64,000 nt of DNA from Peptoniphilus genitalis (lineage in GTDB: Bacteria; Bacillota; Clostridia; Tissierellales; Peptoniphilaceae). The DNA is taken from positions 1,300,501 through 1,364,500 of the forward strand of contig NZ_CP097885.1 in assembly GCF_023614525.1 (NCBI RefSeq), read 5' to 3'. Below, in pieces: positions 18,420-26,036 of the stretch (its first letter is position 1; each line of letters begins with the position of its first letter). The notes beneath the pieces are model-generated. The model made no database searches. It was not told the origin of the DNA and was given only the letters and a program-made list of their open reading frames with translations. A program made the position numbers and the translations under genes.

Positions 18420-18731
18420 ATGAATAAGAGATTAATTAATTTAGGATTAGGTTTAGTAGTAGGTGCCCTTGGTGGAAAAATTCTTTCATCAGATACTGCA
18501 AAAAAATTAGCAGTTAATACTGTTGCTGGTGGTTTAAAAATCAAAGAAGGCATCGACAAGAATCTTGAAAATGTAAAAGTTACTAGCGAAGATATTCTTG
18601 CTGAAGCAAAAATTAAAAAAGCTGAAGACGAAAAGAAGGAAGCTGAAAGAAAGGCTCAAGTAGACATAGAAAAAGTTGCTGATGCAGAAGTTGTTGAAGA
18701 AGAAGTTGTTGAAGAAGAAGTAGAAGACTAA
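18420..18731 (+). CDS. Small single-pass membrane protein, DUF6110-like
   Basis: 103 residues. An N-terminal glycine-rich membrane helix (LGLGLVVGALGGKIL, near residues 7-21) is followed by an amphipathic, Lys/Glu-rich helix and an acidic tail of VVEEEV repeats. A strong AGGAGG precedes ATG 18420; the open frame extends upstream but without support. It resembles the DUF6110 family, found beside metal P-type ATPases in Gram-positive anaerobes, and here the ATPase starts 2 bases after its stop. A role as an ATPase partner or metal-handling accessory is inference. Confidence 0.65.
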   Translation: MNKRLINLGLGLVVGALGGKILSSDTAKKLAVNTVAGGLKIKEGIDKNLENVKVTSEDILAEAKIKKAEDEKKEAERKAQVDIEKVADAEVVEEEVVEEEVED

Positions 18732-18732
18732 G

Positions 18733-20808
18733 ATGATTGCTTCTATTGCTAGCAGGACTCTGGGGAGAGCTCGTTTCACTTACGAAGGGAGCCTTCCAGA
18801 TTCCAATGTAAATAAATTAAAATATAAAATTGAAGAGCTTGAGGGAGTTAAGTTTTGCAAAATTTCTCCCCTTGCCAATTCAATAACTGTAACTTATGAA
18901 GAGAAATTTCTTCCTAAGATTGCAAGATTTATCTTGGACTTTGACTTAAGTGACTTAGATGACTTTGAAATCGATGATCCAGACTTTGTACCACAAAATA
19001 ATAGGGAAGTATTTCACATCTTGCGTGACGCCATGTACAGGAGGATTTTCTTTACAAAAATTATGCCAATGCCTTTGAGACCAATTGGCGTAATTATAAA
19101 ATCCATCCCTTACATCAAGGCTGGTTTAAGGAGCCTTAAGAATAGAAGGCTTGACGTGAGCCTACTTGATGCAACAGCAATTGGTGTATCTATACTTGAT
19201 GGAGAGTTTGGCGACGCAGGTAGCATTATGTTCTTGCTAGGACTTGGCGAAGAACTAGAAGAGTACACACTAAAGAAGTCTAAGGATGACCTAGCTCAGT
19301 CCTTAAAATTAAATGTTGACAAGGTCTTTGTAGTTGAGGGAGATAAGAAGTATTTAAAGAAACTTGAAGAAGTAGAAATTGGCGAACTTGTTGAAGTCAA
19401 CATGGGTTCAACTATTCCTGTTGATGGAGAAATAATTAGGGGTTACGGCATGGTCAACGAGGCCTCCCTAACTGGTGAGTCCCTTCCTGTTAAAAAGACT
19501 GAAGGCAAGACTGTATTTGCAGGCACTGTCTTAGAAGAAGGAGCTCTCTTAGTAAAGACTGCCAAAAAATATGACGACTCAAGAATCAACCACATAATAG
19601 AATTAATTGGAGAAAGTGAAAAGAATAAGTCTCTTGCAGAAAAGAGGGCAGAATCTCTTGCAGATTCAATTGTAAAATATTCCTTCCTTGGAGCAGGACT
19701 AACTTATCTTTTGACAAGGAACTTTATCAAGGCCAAGTCCTTCTTAATGGTGGACTTCTCTTGCGCCCTAAAACTAACAATGCCAATTGCAACAATGAAG
19801 GCAATCTCATCGGCATCAGAAAGAGAAATTCTTGTAAAGGGTGGAAGGTATCTTGAAAAGTTAGCCCACGCTGACTCCATAGTTTTTGACAAGACAGGAA
19901 CTCTTACAAAGTCAGAACCAAAGGTTGAGAAGGTAATTGCCTTCTACGACCATGATGAAGATGAATGTCTAAGGATTGCAGCTTGTCTTGAAGAACACTT
20001 TCCATACTCAATTGCCAATGCAGTTGTAAAGGCTGCTAAGGACAAGGACCTTAAGCACGAAGAAATGCACTCAAAGCCAGAGTACATTGTGGCTCATGGA
20101 ATAAAATCAACTATTGAAGGAAAACCTGCCTTAATAGGATCTGCCCACTTCATACTTGAAGATGAAAAGATTCAAATAGACAAGGATCAAGAAGATAAGA
20201 TTGAAGAGTTAAAAGAAGACTATTCACTTTTATATCTTGCTTTTGATGAAAAACTAATTGCAGTAATTTGCATCAAGGACCCAGTTCGTGAAGATGCAAA
20301 ATTCACTATTGATGCCCTAAGAGAACTTGGCTTCACAAGAATTGCAATGCTAACTGGCGACGCAGAAAATTCTGCAAGAGCTGTAGCAAAAGAACTTGAG
20401 CTTGATTATTACGAGTCTCAAGTCTTACCAGAAGACAAGAAAAATTATGTAGATAGGGAAAAGGAAGCAGGCAGAACTGTAGTTATGATTGGAGACGGCA
20501 TCAACGACTCCATTGCTCTTTCATCAGCAGATGTTGGCATCTCAATGCATGAAGGTGCAGACATTGCAAAGGAAATTGCAGACATATCTATTAAGTCTGA
20601 CTCCCTAAAGGAACTCATCGACGTAATAAAAATTGCAAGAGCTCTCGAAGGAAGAATTCACAGAAATTACAGGGAAATTATTTCCTTTAACGGAGCCCTA
20701 ATTATTCTTGGAGTCTTAGGCTATGTGACAAACACTCGCTCAGCCTTCCTACACAATGCATCAACAGTTGCCATTGCCGGAAGAAATATGAGGGACTACG
20801 CAATATAA
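18733..20808 (+). CDS. Heavy-metal (P1B-like) P-type ATPase with SCA membrane motif
   Basis: 691 residues. N-terminal HMA-like ferredoxin fold without CxxC (only one Cys, GVKFCKISP), membrane helices, A-domain NEASLTGESLPV, phosphorylation motif VFDKTGTLTKS and hinge GDGINDSIALSSADVGISM. The metal-site helix reads DFSCALKLTMP in place of canonical CPC, so metal specificity differs from Cu pumps; Mn, Zn or Fe are possible but not shown. Forms a unit with the small membrane protein upstream. Confidence 0.83.
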   Translation: MIASIASRTLGRARFTYEGSLPDSNVNKLKYKIEELEGVKFCKISPLANSITVTYEEKFLPKIARFILDFDLSDLDDFEIDDPDFVPQNNREVFHILRDAMYRRIFFTKIMPMPLRPIGVIIKSIPYIKAGLRSLKNRRLDVSLLDATAIGVSILDGEFGDAGSIMFLLGLGEELEEYTLKKSKDDLAQSLKLNVDKVFVVEGDKKYLKKLEEVEIGELVEVNMGSTIPVDGEIIRGYGMVNEASLTGESLPVKKTEGKTVFAGTVLEEGALLVKTAKKYDDSRINHIIELIGESEKNKSLAEKRAESLADSIVKYSFLGAGLTYLLTRNFIKAKSFLMVDFSCALKLTMPIATMKAISSASEREILVKGGRYLEKLAHADSIVFDKTGTLTKSEPKVEKVIAFYDHDEDECLRIAACLEEHFPYSIANAVVKAAKDKDLKHEEMHSKPEYIVAHGIKSTIEGKPALIGSAHFILEDEKIQIDKDQEDKIEELKEDYSLLYLAFDEKLIAVICIKDPVREDAKFTIDALRELGFTRIAMLTGDAENSARAVAKELELDYYESQVLPEDKKNYVDREKEAGRTVVMIGDGINDSIALSSADVGISMHEGADIAKEIADISIKSDSLKELIDVIKIARALEGRIHRNYREIISFNGALIILGVLGYVTNTRSAFLHNASTVAIAGRNMRDYAI

Positions 20809-20867
20809 ATAACTTATGATAAGGTAAAATAGTAAAATAAAAATATATTCTTAGAAAAACTCTAACA

Positions 20868-20892
20868 AAAAAGGACCGACCTGGTCCTTTTT
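20868..20892. terminator. Bidirectional terminator
   Basis: A 10-bp stem AAAAAGGACC/GGTCCTTTTT with a 5-base loop lies between the convergent P-type ATPase and DUF4364 genes; each strand ends in T. Confidence 0.88.
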
Positions 20893-20899
20893 CTTTTGC

Positions 20900-21424
20900 T
20901 TATTTATTTTCTTCTTCTGTCAAGATTTTTAAAATCTCTGAATAAATTTCTTCTGGATTTTTTTTGAAGTTAGCAGAAATTTTCTTCGCCATAGTGGCGT
21001 CTGAAGTTTCAATTTTTAAATTTAATACTTCGATCTCGTCGTCTCTAATTTTTAGTTGAGCGTAGTGGCTCCCATCTCTTTCCATGACTTCTGCTGAGAC
21101 AGAATTTTTTAAAAGTAATTCGTGGTGGTAGGCTTCCATCTTCTCGTCCAAAAATTTTATATTTTCTTCAGGTATTTGCTCGTAGAAAATATTTAAGGTC
21201 TTGACTCCATCCTCTGATAGATAATATTTTTTGTCATTGTCAAAGAGGACAAGGCCCGTTGACTCTAGCTCCTTTAAATATTGTTTGAAGTAAAAATAAT
21301 TAAAGAGCTCAATATCCAATACAAAATAAGACAGGTCATTCTCCTTTAGTCTGTGGTTGAAGTTGTCTATTATGTAGAGGATCAATAATTTATTCAATGC
21401 AAGTTCAAAAGAACTTTTTTTCAT
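20900..21424 (-). CDS. DUF4364 family winged-helix protein
   Basis: 174 residues. N-terminal winged-helix-like region (LNKLLILYIIDNF, YLKELESTGLVLFDNDKKYYLSEDG) followed by a helical region and a C-terminal beta/alpha part. Matches the DUF4364 family of Firmicutes, presumed transcription regulators of unknown target. Divergent from hpt, sharing the 97-base gap. Confidence 0.78.
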   Translation of the reverse strand: MKKSSFELALNKLLILYIIDNFNHRLKENDLSYFVLDIELFNYFYFKQYLKELESTGLVLFDNDKKYYLSEDGVKTLNIFYEQIPEENIKFLDEKMEAYHHELLLKNSVSAEVMERDGSHYAQLKIRDDEIEVLNLKIETSDATMAKKISANFKKNPEEIYSEILKILTEEENK

Positions 21425-21521
21425 AAGATCACCTTCTAGGGTATTATACCAAAGCTAGGTTCATAATGGCAATTAAAGATGAATTTTTACAAGTTTTTGA
21501 TATAATGTACTTGGAGGAATT

Positions 21522-22049
21522 ATGGAAAAAGAAATTTTATTTTCTCGTGAAGAGATACAAGAAAAAGTTGTAAGCCTGGGCAAGATGATTGAAAAAGACT
21601 TCGAAGATGATTTCGTAGTTATTTCTCTTTTAAGGGGAAGTTTTATCTTTGCAGCAGACTTAGTTAGAGAGATAGATAGATTAGTTGAAATAGATTTTTT
21701 AACAACGTCAAGTTACGGCCACAGCGAAAGCTCCAGTGGAGAGGTTAGGTTCTTGACAGACCTTCGCACAAACATTGAGGGAAGAAATGTCCTAATAGTT
21801 GACGACATATTGGACACAGGTAATACCCTTTATGCTGTGAAGGAAAAGTTAATGACTTATAAACCTAAGTCCATAAAGACTTGCGTATTGTTAGATAAAC
21901 CTTCAAGGAGAGAGGCAGATGTAAGCGCCGACTATGTTGGCTTTGAAATTGAGGACCTCTTTATAGTTGGTTACGGTCTAAACTATGGCGACCACTACAG
22001 GAATGTCCCTTACATCTACACTTATAAAGAAAAAAATGAAAAACTTTAA
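21522..22049 (+). CDS. hpt: Hypoxanthine phosphoribosyltransferase
   Basis: 175 residues; purine salvage of hypoxanthine/guanine with PRPP. PRPP loop VLIVDDILDTGNTL and RGSFIFAADLVREI are clear. TATAAT at 21501-21506 and GGAGG before ATG 21522 mark the promoter and start. It leads a run of five tightly spaced genes (hpt, CPBP protease, sir2, methyltransferase, hslO). Confidence 0.93.
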   Translation: MEKEILFSREEIQEKVVSLGKMIEKDFEDDFVVISLLRGSFIFAADLVREIDRLVEIDFLTTSSYGHSESSSGEVRFLTDLRTNIEGRNVLIVDDILDTGNTLYAVKEKLMTYKPKSIKTCVLLDKPSRREADVSADYVGFEIEDLFIVGYGLNYGDHYRNVPYIYTYKEKNEKL

Positions 22050-22950
22050 GAAGAAAAATTTAAATGTAATGAGTGTCAACTCCTTGACTCTCGTTCTTGC
22101 AATTATATTTCTGACAATTGGCTTTAATATTCAGGAACGTTTTAGTTTTTGGGGGACCCTAATAACAGAAGTGGTCATTGTTTTGATTCCAGCCCTACTT
22201 ATTTCTTCTACAGGAAGAATTAAAGAGGTCCTAAAGGTCAAAAAGGTCCCAATGAAGAGCTTGGGACTTACAATAATCCTTGTGGTATTAATTTATCCTG
22301 TGATTTTGCTTCTTAACGGAGTATTTTTGTCCCTTCTTTCAAACTTTATTGAATACAAAAATTTTCCCATGGAGTTAATGCTACAAAATGTTCCGATTTT
22401 TAATTATTTAATCTTCATGTGCCTTGTGCCGGCAATTTGTGAAGAAGTTTTCTTTAGGGGAACCCTCACCAATGCCTATAATGTCTATGGAGAGAGGTTT
22501 GCCATAGTGGTGTCGGCTCTTGTCTTTGCCCTCTTCCACTTTGACATCCAAAATTTTATAGCTCCCTTCTTGTTGGGACTTTTATTTGCAAGTTTAATTG
22601 AAGTTACAGGCTCAATTCTGCCTGCAATCTTGGGTCACTTTGTCAATAACGTCCTTGCAGTTTTATCTGCCAGGTATGTAAATGAAAGAGTATTTAACTT
22701 TTTGAGGCAGACAAAATTTTCTCGTGAGATTGGATCTCTTGAGCTTTCAATAATTATAATTTTAGTTGTCCTTTCTATTTTCTCAATAGTCTTTAGCAGG
22801 CTTATTTTGAAAAATCTAAAGAAGGAAAATCAGGCTGAAGGTCAAGTTAAGATTAGGTATAGGGACGTAGAGGCTATTGACTTGTTCAACTTTGTGCCCC
22901 TTATTGCCCTTGTGATTTTGTATTTCATCTATCACTATATTGTTTTTTAA
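22036..22950 (+). CDS. CPBP-family intramembrane metalloprotease
   Basis: About 304 residues with eight or so membrane helices. The Abi/CPBP motifs are complete: EEVFFRGTL (EExxxR), ALFHFDIQNF (FxxxH) and GHFVNN (HxxxN), so it should be an active membrane protease of the CAAX/Rce1 fold. The start is uncertain: ATG 22036 overlaps hpt by 14 bases, ATG 22069 is an alternative. Function in this operon is not known; family members process bacteriocin leaders or confer immunity in some species. Confidence 0.85.
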   Translation: MKNFKKKNLNVMSVNSLTLVLAIIFLTIGFNIQERFSFWGTLITEVVIVLIPALLISSTGRIKEVLKVKKVPMKSLGLTIILVVLIYPVILLLNGVFLSLLSNFIEYKNFPMELMLQNVPIFNYLIFMCLVPAICEEVFFRGTLTNAYNVYGERFAIVVSALVFALFHFDIQNFIAPFLLGLLFASLIEVTGSILPAILGHFVNNVLAVLSARYVNERVFNFLRQTKFSREIGSLELSIIIILVVLSIFSIVFSRLILKNLKKENQAEGQVKIRYRDVEAIDLFNFVPLIALVILYFIYHYIVF

Positions 22951-22961
22951 GGAGATAGGAT

Positions 22962-23699
22962 ATGGATAAGATTAGAGAAGCAGCAGATTTAATTTTAAAA
23001 TCAAAGAAGGTTTTTGCCCTAACTGGTGCAGGTATTTCTACAGATTCAGGTATTCCTGACTTCAGGTCATCATCTGGCTATTATTCCAAGATGGACCCAG
23101 CCCTTGCCCTTTCTAAGGACAGACTTTTAAACCATCCAGAAATTTTTTATAAGGAGGGCTACAAGATTTTAGAAGACCTAAATGACCAAGAACCCAACGG
23201 AGGCCACAAGGCACTTGCCATGATGGAAGAGGAGGGTTATCTTGCTGGCATAATAACACAAAACATTGACAACCTTCATGCTAAGGCTGGTTCCAAAAAC
23301 ATCTACGAAGTTCATGGCGAAACTCGTGGAACTCACTGCATGAAGTGTGGAAAGGAATATCCCTTTGCTCTAATGAGAAAAAAGGTTGAGGCTGGAGAAA
23401 TTCCACCAAAGTGCGATGCTTGTGGCGGAGTAATAAGGCCTAACGTTGTAATGTTTGGCGACATGATGCCAGACGACTTCGAGAGGGGAGCAAGGGAACT
23501 TGATTCCACTGACACCCTAATAGTTGTTGGCTCATCCCTTACTGTTTCGCCAGTAAACTTCTTGCCAAACTACGTGGACCACTTGATTATAATTAACAAT
23601 GACCCAACACCAATGGATAGGCGTGCCGATGTAGTAATCCACGAAAACTCCACTAGGGTCTTAGAAGAAATTTTAAAGGAGCTTGAAGTTAGATCATGA
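22962..23699 (+). CDS. cobB: Sir2-family NAD-dependent protein deacylase
   Basis: 245 residues: NAD site GAGISTDSGIPDFRS, TQNIDNLH, catalytic His in EVHGETRG, and a zinc site formed by CMKC and CDAC, then VVMFGDMMPD and GSSLTVSPVN. Removes acyl groups from lysines with NAD as co-substrate. AAGGAGATAGG precedes the ATG. Overlaps the methyltransferase by 4 bases. Confidence 0.93.
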   Translation: MDKIREAADLILKSKKVFALTGAGISTDSGIPDFRSSSGYYSKMDPALALSKDRLLNHPEIFYKEGYKILEDLNDQEPNGGHKALAMMEEEGYLAGIITQNIDNLHAKAGSKNIYEVHGETRGTHCMKCGKEYPFALMRKKVEAGEIPPKCDACGGVIRPNVVMFGDMMPDDFERGARELDSTDTLIVVGSSLTVSPVNFLPNYVDHLIIINNDPTPMDRRADVVIHENSTRVLEEILKELEVRS

Positions 23700-24421
23700 T
23701 GTACGGAGATTTTGCTTATTTTTACGACAAGCTCATGTACGACCTTGACTACGAAAAAATTTATAAATTTATAGGAGAGCTTCTAGGGAAAAAATCTCTA
23801 GAAGCTGACTTAATTTTAGAAATGGCTTGTGGGACAGGAGGTCTCACAGAAAAGTTGGTGAAGGACTACAAGGTCCATGCCTTTGACCTATCAGAGGACA
23901 TGTTGGCAGTCTGCGAAAATAAGATTAGGAGTAGAAATTTAAGACTTTTTAAGCAAAACATGGCAGGTTTTTCTGCCCCAGGGACTTATGACGCCATAGT
24001 CTCAGTTGGCGATAGCTTAAATTATTTAATAGAGAGGGAAGACTTTGAGGCAGCCTTGAGGTCAGCCTATGACCACCTAAGAGATGGTGGGATCTTTATC
24101 TTTGACCTCAATACAGAGTACAAGTTCAAAAACATTGACCCCGTAACTGTGGACGAAGTTGAAGACGTCTTTTACATCTGGGAAAATATTTTTGATGGGG
24201 AGTCAAAGCTCAACACCTATGGAGTTAATTTTTTTAGAAACACTGAAGACAACAATTATAAGAGATTTTATGAAGAGCACCTAGAGAGGGCCTACGACCT
24301 TTCTTATGTGAAAAATATTTTAGAAGAGATTGGATTTTGTGACATAGAAGTTTATGACGACTACGACTTTAAAGAAGCAAGTGATAAAACTTCGAGATAC
24401 ACAATAATCGCAAGGAGGTAA
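23696..24421 (+). CDS. Class I SAM-dependent methyltransferase
   Basis: 241 residues. Motif I LILEMACGTGGLTEKL, motif II VHAFDLSEDML, DAIVSVGDSLNYL and GGIFIFDLNTEYKF indicate the Methyltransf_25 type close to YqeM/BchM-like proteins. Two ATG codons in a row (23696, 23699); the former overlaps the sir2 stop. Substrate unknown. Confidence 0.82.
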   Translation: MMYGDFAYFYDKLMYDLDYEKIYKFIGELLGKKSLEADLILEMACGTGGLTEKLVKDYKVHAFDLSEDMLAVCENKIRSRNLRLFKQNMAGFSAPGTYDAIVSVGDSLNYLIEREDFEAALRSAYDHLRDGGIFIFDLNTEYKFKNIDPVTVDEVEDVFYIWENIFDGESKLNTYGVNFFRNTEDNNYKRFYEEHLERAYDLSYVKNILEEIGFCDIEVYDDYDFKEASDKTSRYTIIARR

Positions 24422-24423
24422 AT

Positions 24424-25344
24424 TTGGGATATATTTTAAGAGCAATAGATGAAACAGAAACAATAAAAATTTCTGCTGCCATAACAACTGATGTAGTTGA
24501 AGAGGCAGCAAAGATTCACAATCTATCAAAGACAACTGCAGCAGCCCTTGGCAGGGTTTTAACTGCAACAGCAATTATTGGATCATGGCAAAAAAATGAA
24601 AAGGACTCAATAACTCTTTCCATTAACGGAAATGGACCAGCAGGTCCCATTGTTGCAACTTGTAAAAACGACGGCTATGTAAAGGGTTACGTTGCAAGAC
24701 CTGGGGCTGACCTTCCAATAAGAAAGTCCGACGGCAAGATTGACGTTGCTGGAGCAGTGGGCCAAGGAACCCTTACTGTGACAATGGACGTTGGAATGAA
24801 GAAGCCTTACACAGGGACAGTCAACCTAACAAGTGGAGAAATCGCAGAAGACCTTGCAGTTTACTTCTTGCAATCAGATCAAGTTCCATCAGCAGTTGGA
24901 CTTGGAGTCCTAGTTGATGTTGACTATTCAATAAAGGCAGCAGGTGGCTTCATAGTTCAACTAATGCCAGACTGCAGGGAAGAAGAAATTGCAAAGCTGG
25001 AAGAAAACTTGAAGAAGTTAAAGAATGTAACTTCAGTAATTGATGAGTACCACGACGCAGAAAAGTTAATTGAAATTTTAATGGAAGGCATGAACTACAA
25101 GGTCCTTGAAAAGAGAGATATTGAGTACAAGTGCAACTGCTCTCGTGAAAAAGTTGAAGATGCCATAGTGTCAGTTGGCCCAAAAGAAATTAGAGAAATT
25201 TTAGAAGAAGACAAGAAGGCAGAAGTAAATTGCTATTTCTGCAACTCTGTTTACAATTTCGATGAAAAAGACCTTGAGAGAATGCTAAAGAAGGCAGAGG
25301 ACATAAATAAAAATAGGGAAATAATAATCCAAGATAATTTTTAA
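24424..25344 (+). CDS. hslO: Redox-regulated chaperone Hsp33
   Basis: 306 residues. TTG start at 24424 supported by AGGAGG five bases upstream. The C-terminal redox switch is intact: CNC (near residue 238) and CYFC (near 271) bind zinc in the reduced form and form disulfides under oxidative stress, which activates holdase function. N-terminal domain features LGRVLTATAIIG and the GNGPAGPI motif. Confidence 0.94.
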   Translation: MGYILRAIDETETIKISAAITTDVVEEAAKIHNLSKTTAAALGRVLTATAIIGSWQKNEKDSITLSINGNGPAGPIVATCKNDGYVKGYVARPGADLPIRKSDGKIDVAGAVGQGTLTVTMDVGMKKPYTGTVNLTSGEIAEDLAVYFLQSDQVPSAVGLGVLVDVDYSIKAAGGFIVQLMPDCREEEIAKLEENLKKLKNVTSVIDEYHDAEKLIEILMEGMNYKVLEKRDIEYKCNCSREKVEDAIVSVGPKEIREILEEDKKAEVNCYFCNSVYNFDEKDLERMLKKAEDINKNREIIIQDNF

Positions 25345-25359
25345 AACTTTATAAAAAAG

Positions 25360-25393
25360 AAAGATAGCTAGAAAATTTAATCTAGCTATCTTT
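25360..25393. terminator. Bidirectional terminator
   Basis: Perfect 13-bp stem AAAGATAGCTAGA (25360-25372) with 25381-25393, 8-base loop, T-run after; separates convergent hslO and the ECF gene. Confidence 0.88.
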
Positions 25394-25394
25394 T

Positions 25395-25901
25395 TTATTT
25401 TATGCTATTAAAAACTTTTTCCATGGGTTTTAATATCACAAGGACGATGATGGATGATACTCCAATTTGAATTAGGTTGCCTGGTATTGATGCAAGGGGT
25501 GCAGCAAAGGAAGACAAGATAAAAATTTCTCCTATGTAATAAACAACAACTTTTACAAGGGCAACAAGAATGAAGGACAAGATTAAACTTTTAAGAGTGT
25601 ACTTCTTGTAGTTCATCTTGTTAAGTATGTAGCCCATAATAAGTGCTGAGATCACAGTCATTGGTGACCAAAGGATCCATCCACTTGTGAGGTCGAAGAG
25701 TCCCATGCCCAAGGCTCCTGCTGTCATGCCAACTCTCTTGTCAAAAAATATGGCTGCCAAGAAGAAGGGTACATTGCCCAAGTGAATTAAGCCTCCGTTG
25801 GGAGAGAAGGGAAGTTGAATTTTTACAACCCAAGTGAATACATATACAAGTGCAATAAATAGTGAAGTGACGACAAGGTCTCTGACCTTAAAATTTTTCA
25901 T
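25395..25901 (-). CDS. ECF transporter S component
   Basis: 168 residues, six membrane helices, with GGLIHLGNVPFFLAAIFF and a conserved MGLFDLTSGW that match substrate-binding S proteins of energy-coupling factor vitamin transporters (PF07155-like). GGAG lies five bases before ATG 25901. The vitamin cannot be told from sequence alone; the shared EcfAAT module is not in the window. Confidence 0.8.
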   Translation of the reverse strand: MKNFKVRDLVVTSLFIALVYVFTWVVKIQLPFSPNGGLIHLGNVPFFLAAIFFDKRVGMTAGALGMGLFDLTSGWILWSPMTVISALIMGYILNKMNYKKYTLKSLILSFILVALVKVVVYYIGEIFILSSFAAPLASIPGNLIQIGVSSIIVLVILKPMEKVFNSIK

Positions 25902-25969
25902 GTGAGCTCCTTTCACGTTTTTAAAAATATTTTAAAACTATTTTATCAGAAATTGTCATATAAATAAAG

Positions 25970-25995
25970 AACAAGGTCGACAATCCGACCTTGTT
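25970..25995. terminator. Terminator at the end of the threonine operon
   Basis: 10-bp stem AACAAGGTCG/CGACCTTGTT with a 6-base loop. The plus side is followed by TTTAAAAA, the minus side by CTTTATTTA. Confidence 0.75.
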
Positions 25996-26036
25996 TTTAA
26001 AAATTTTATTTCATAAGTTTCTGTAAAGTCAAAATT

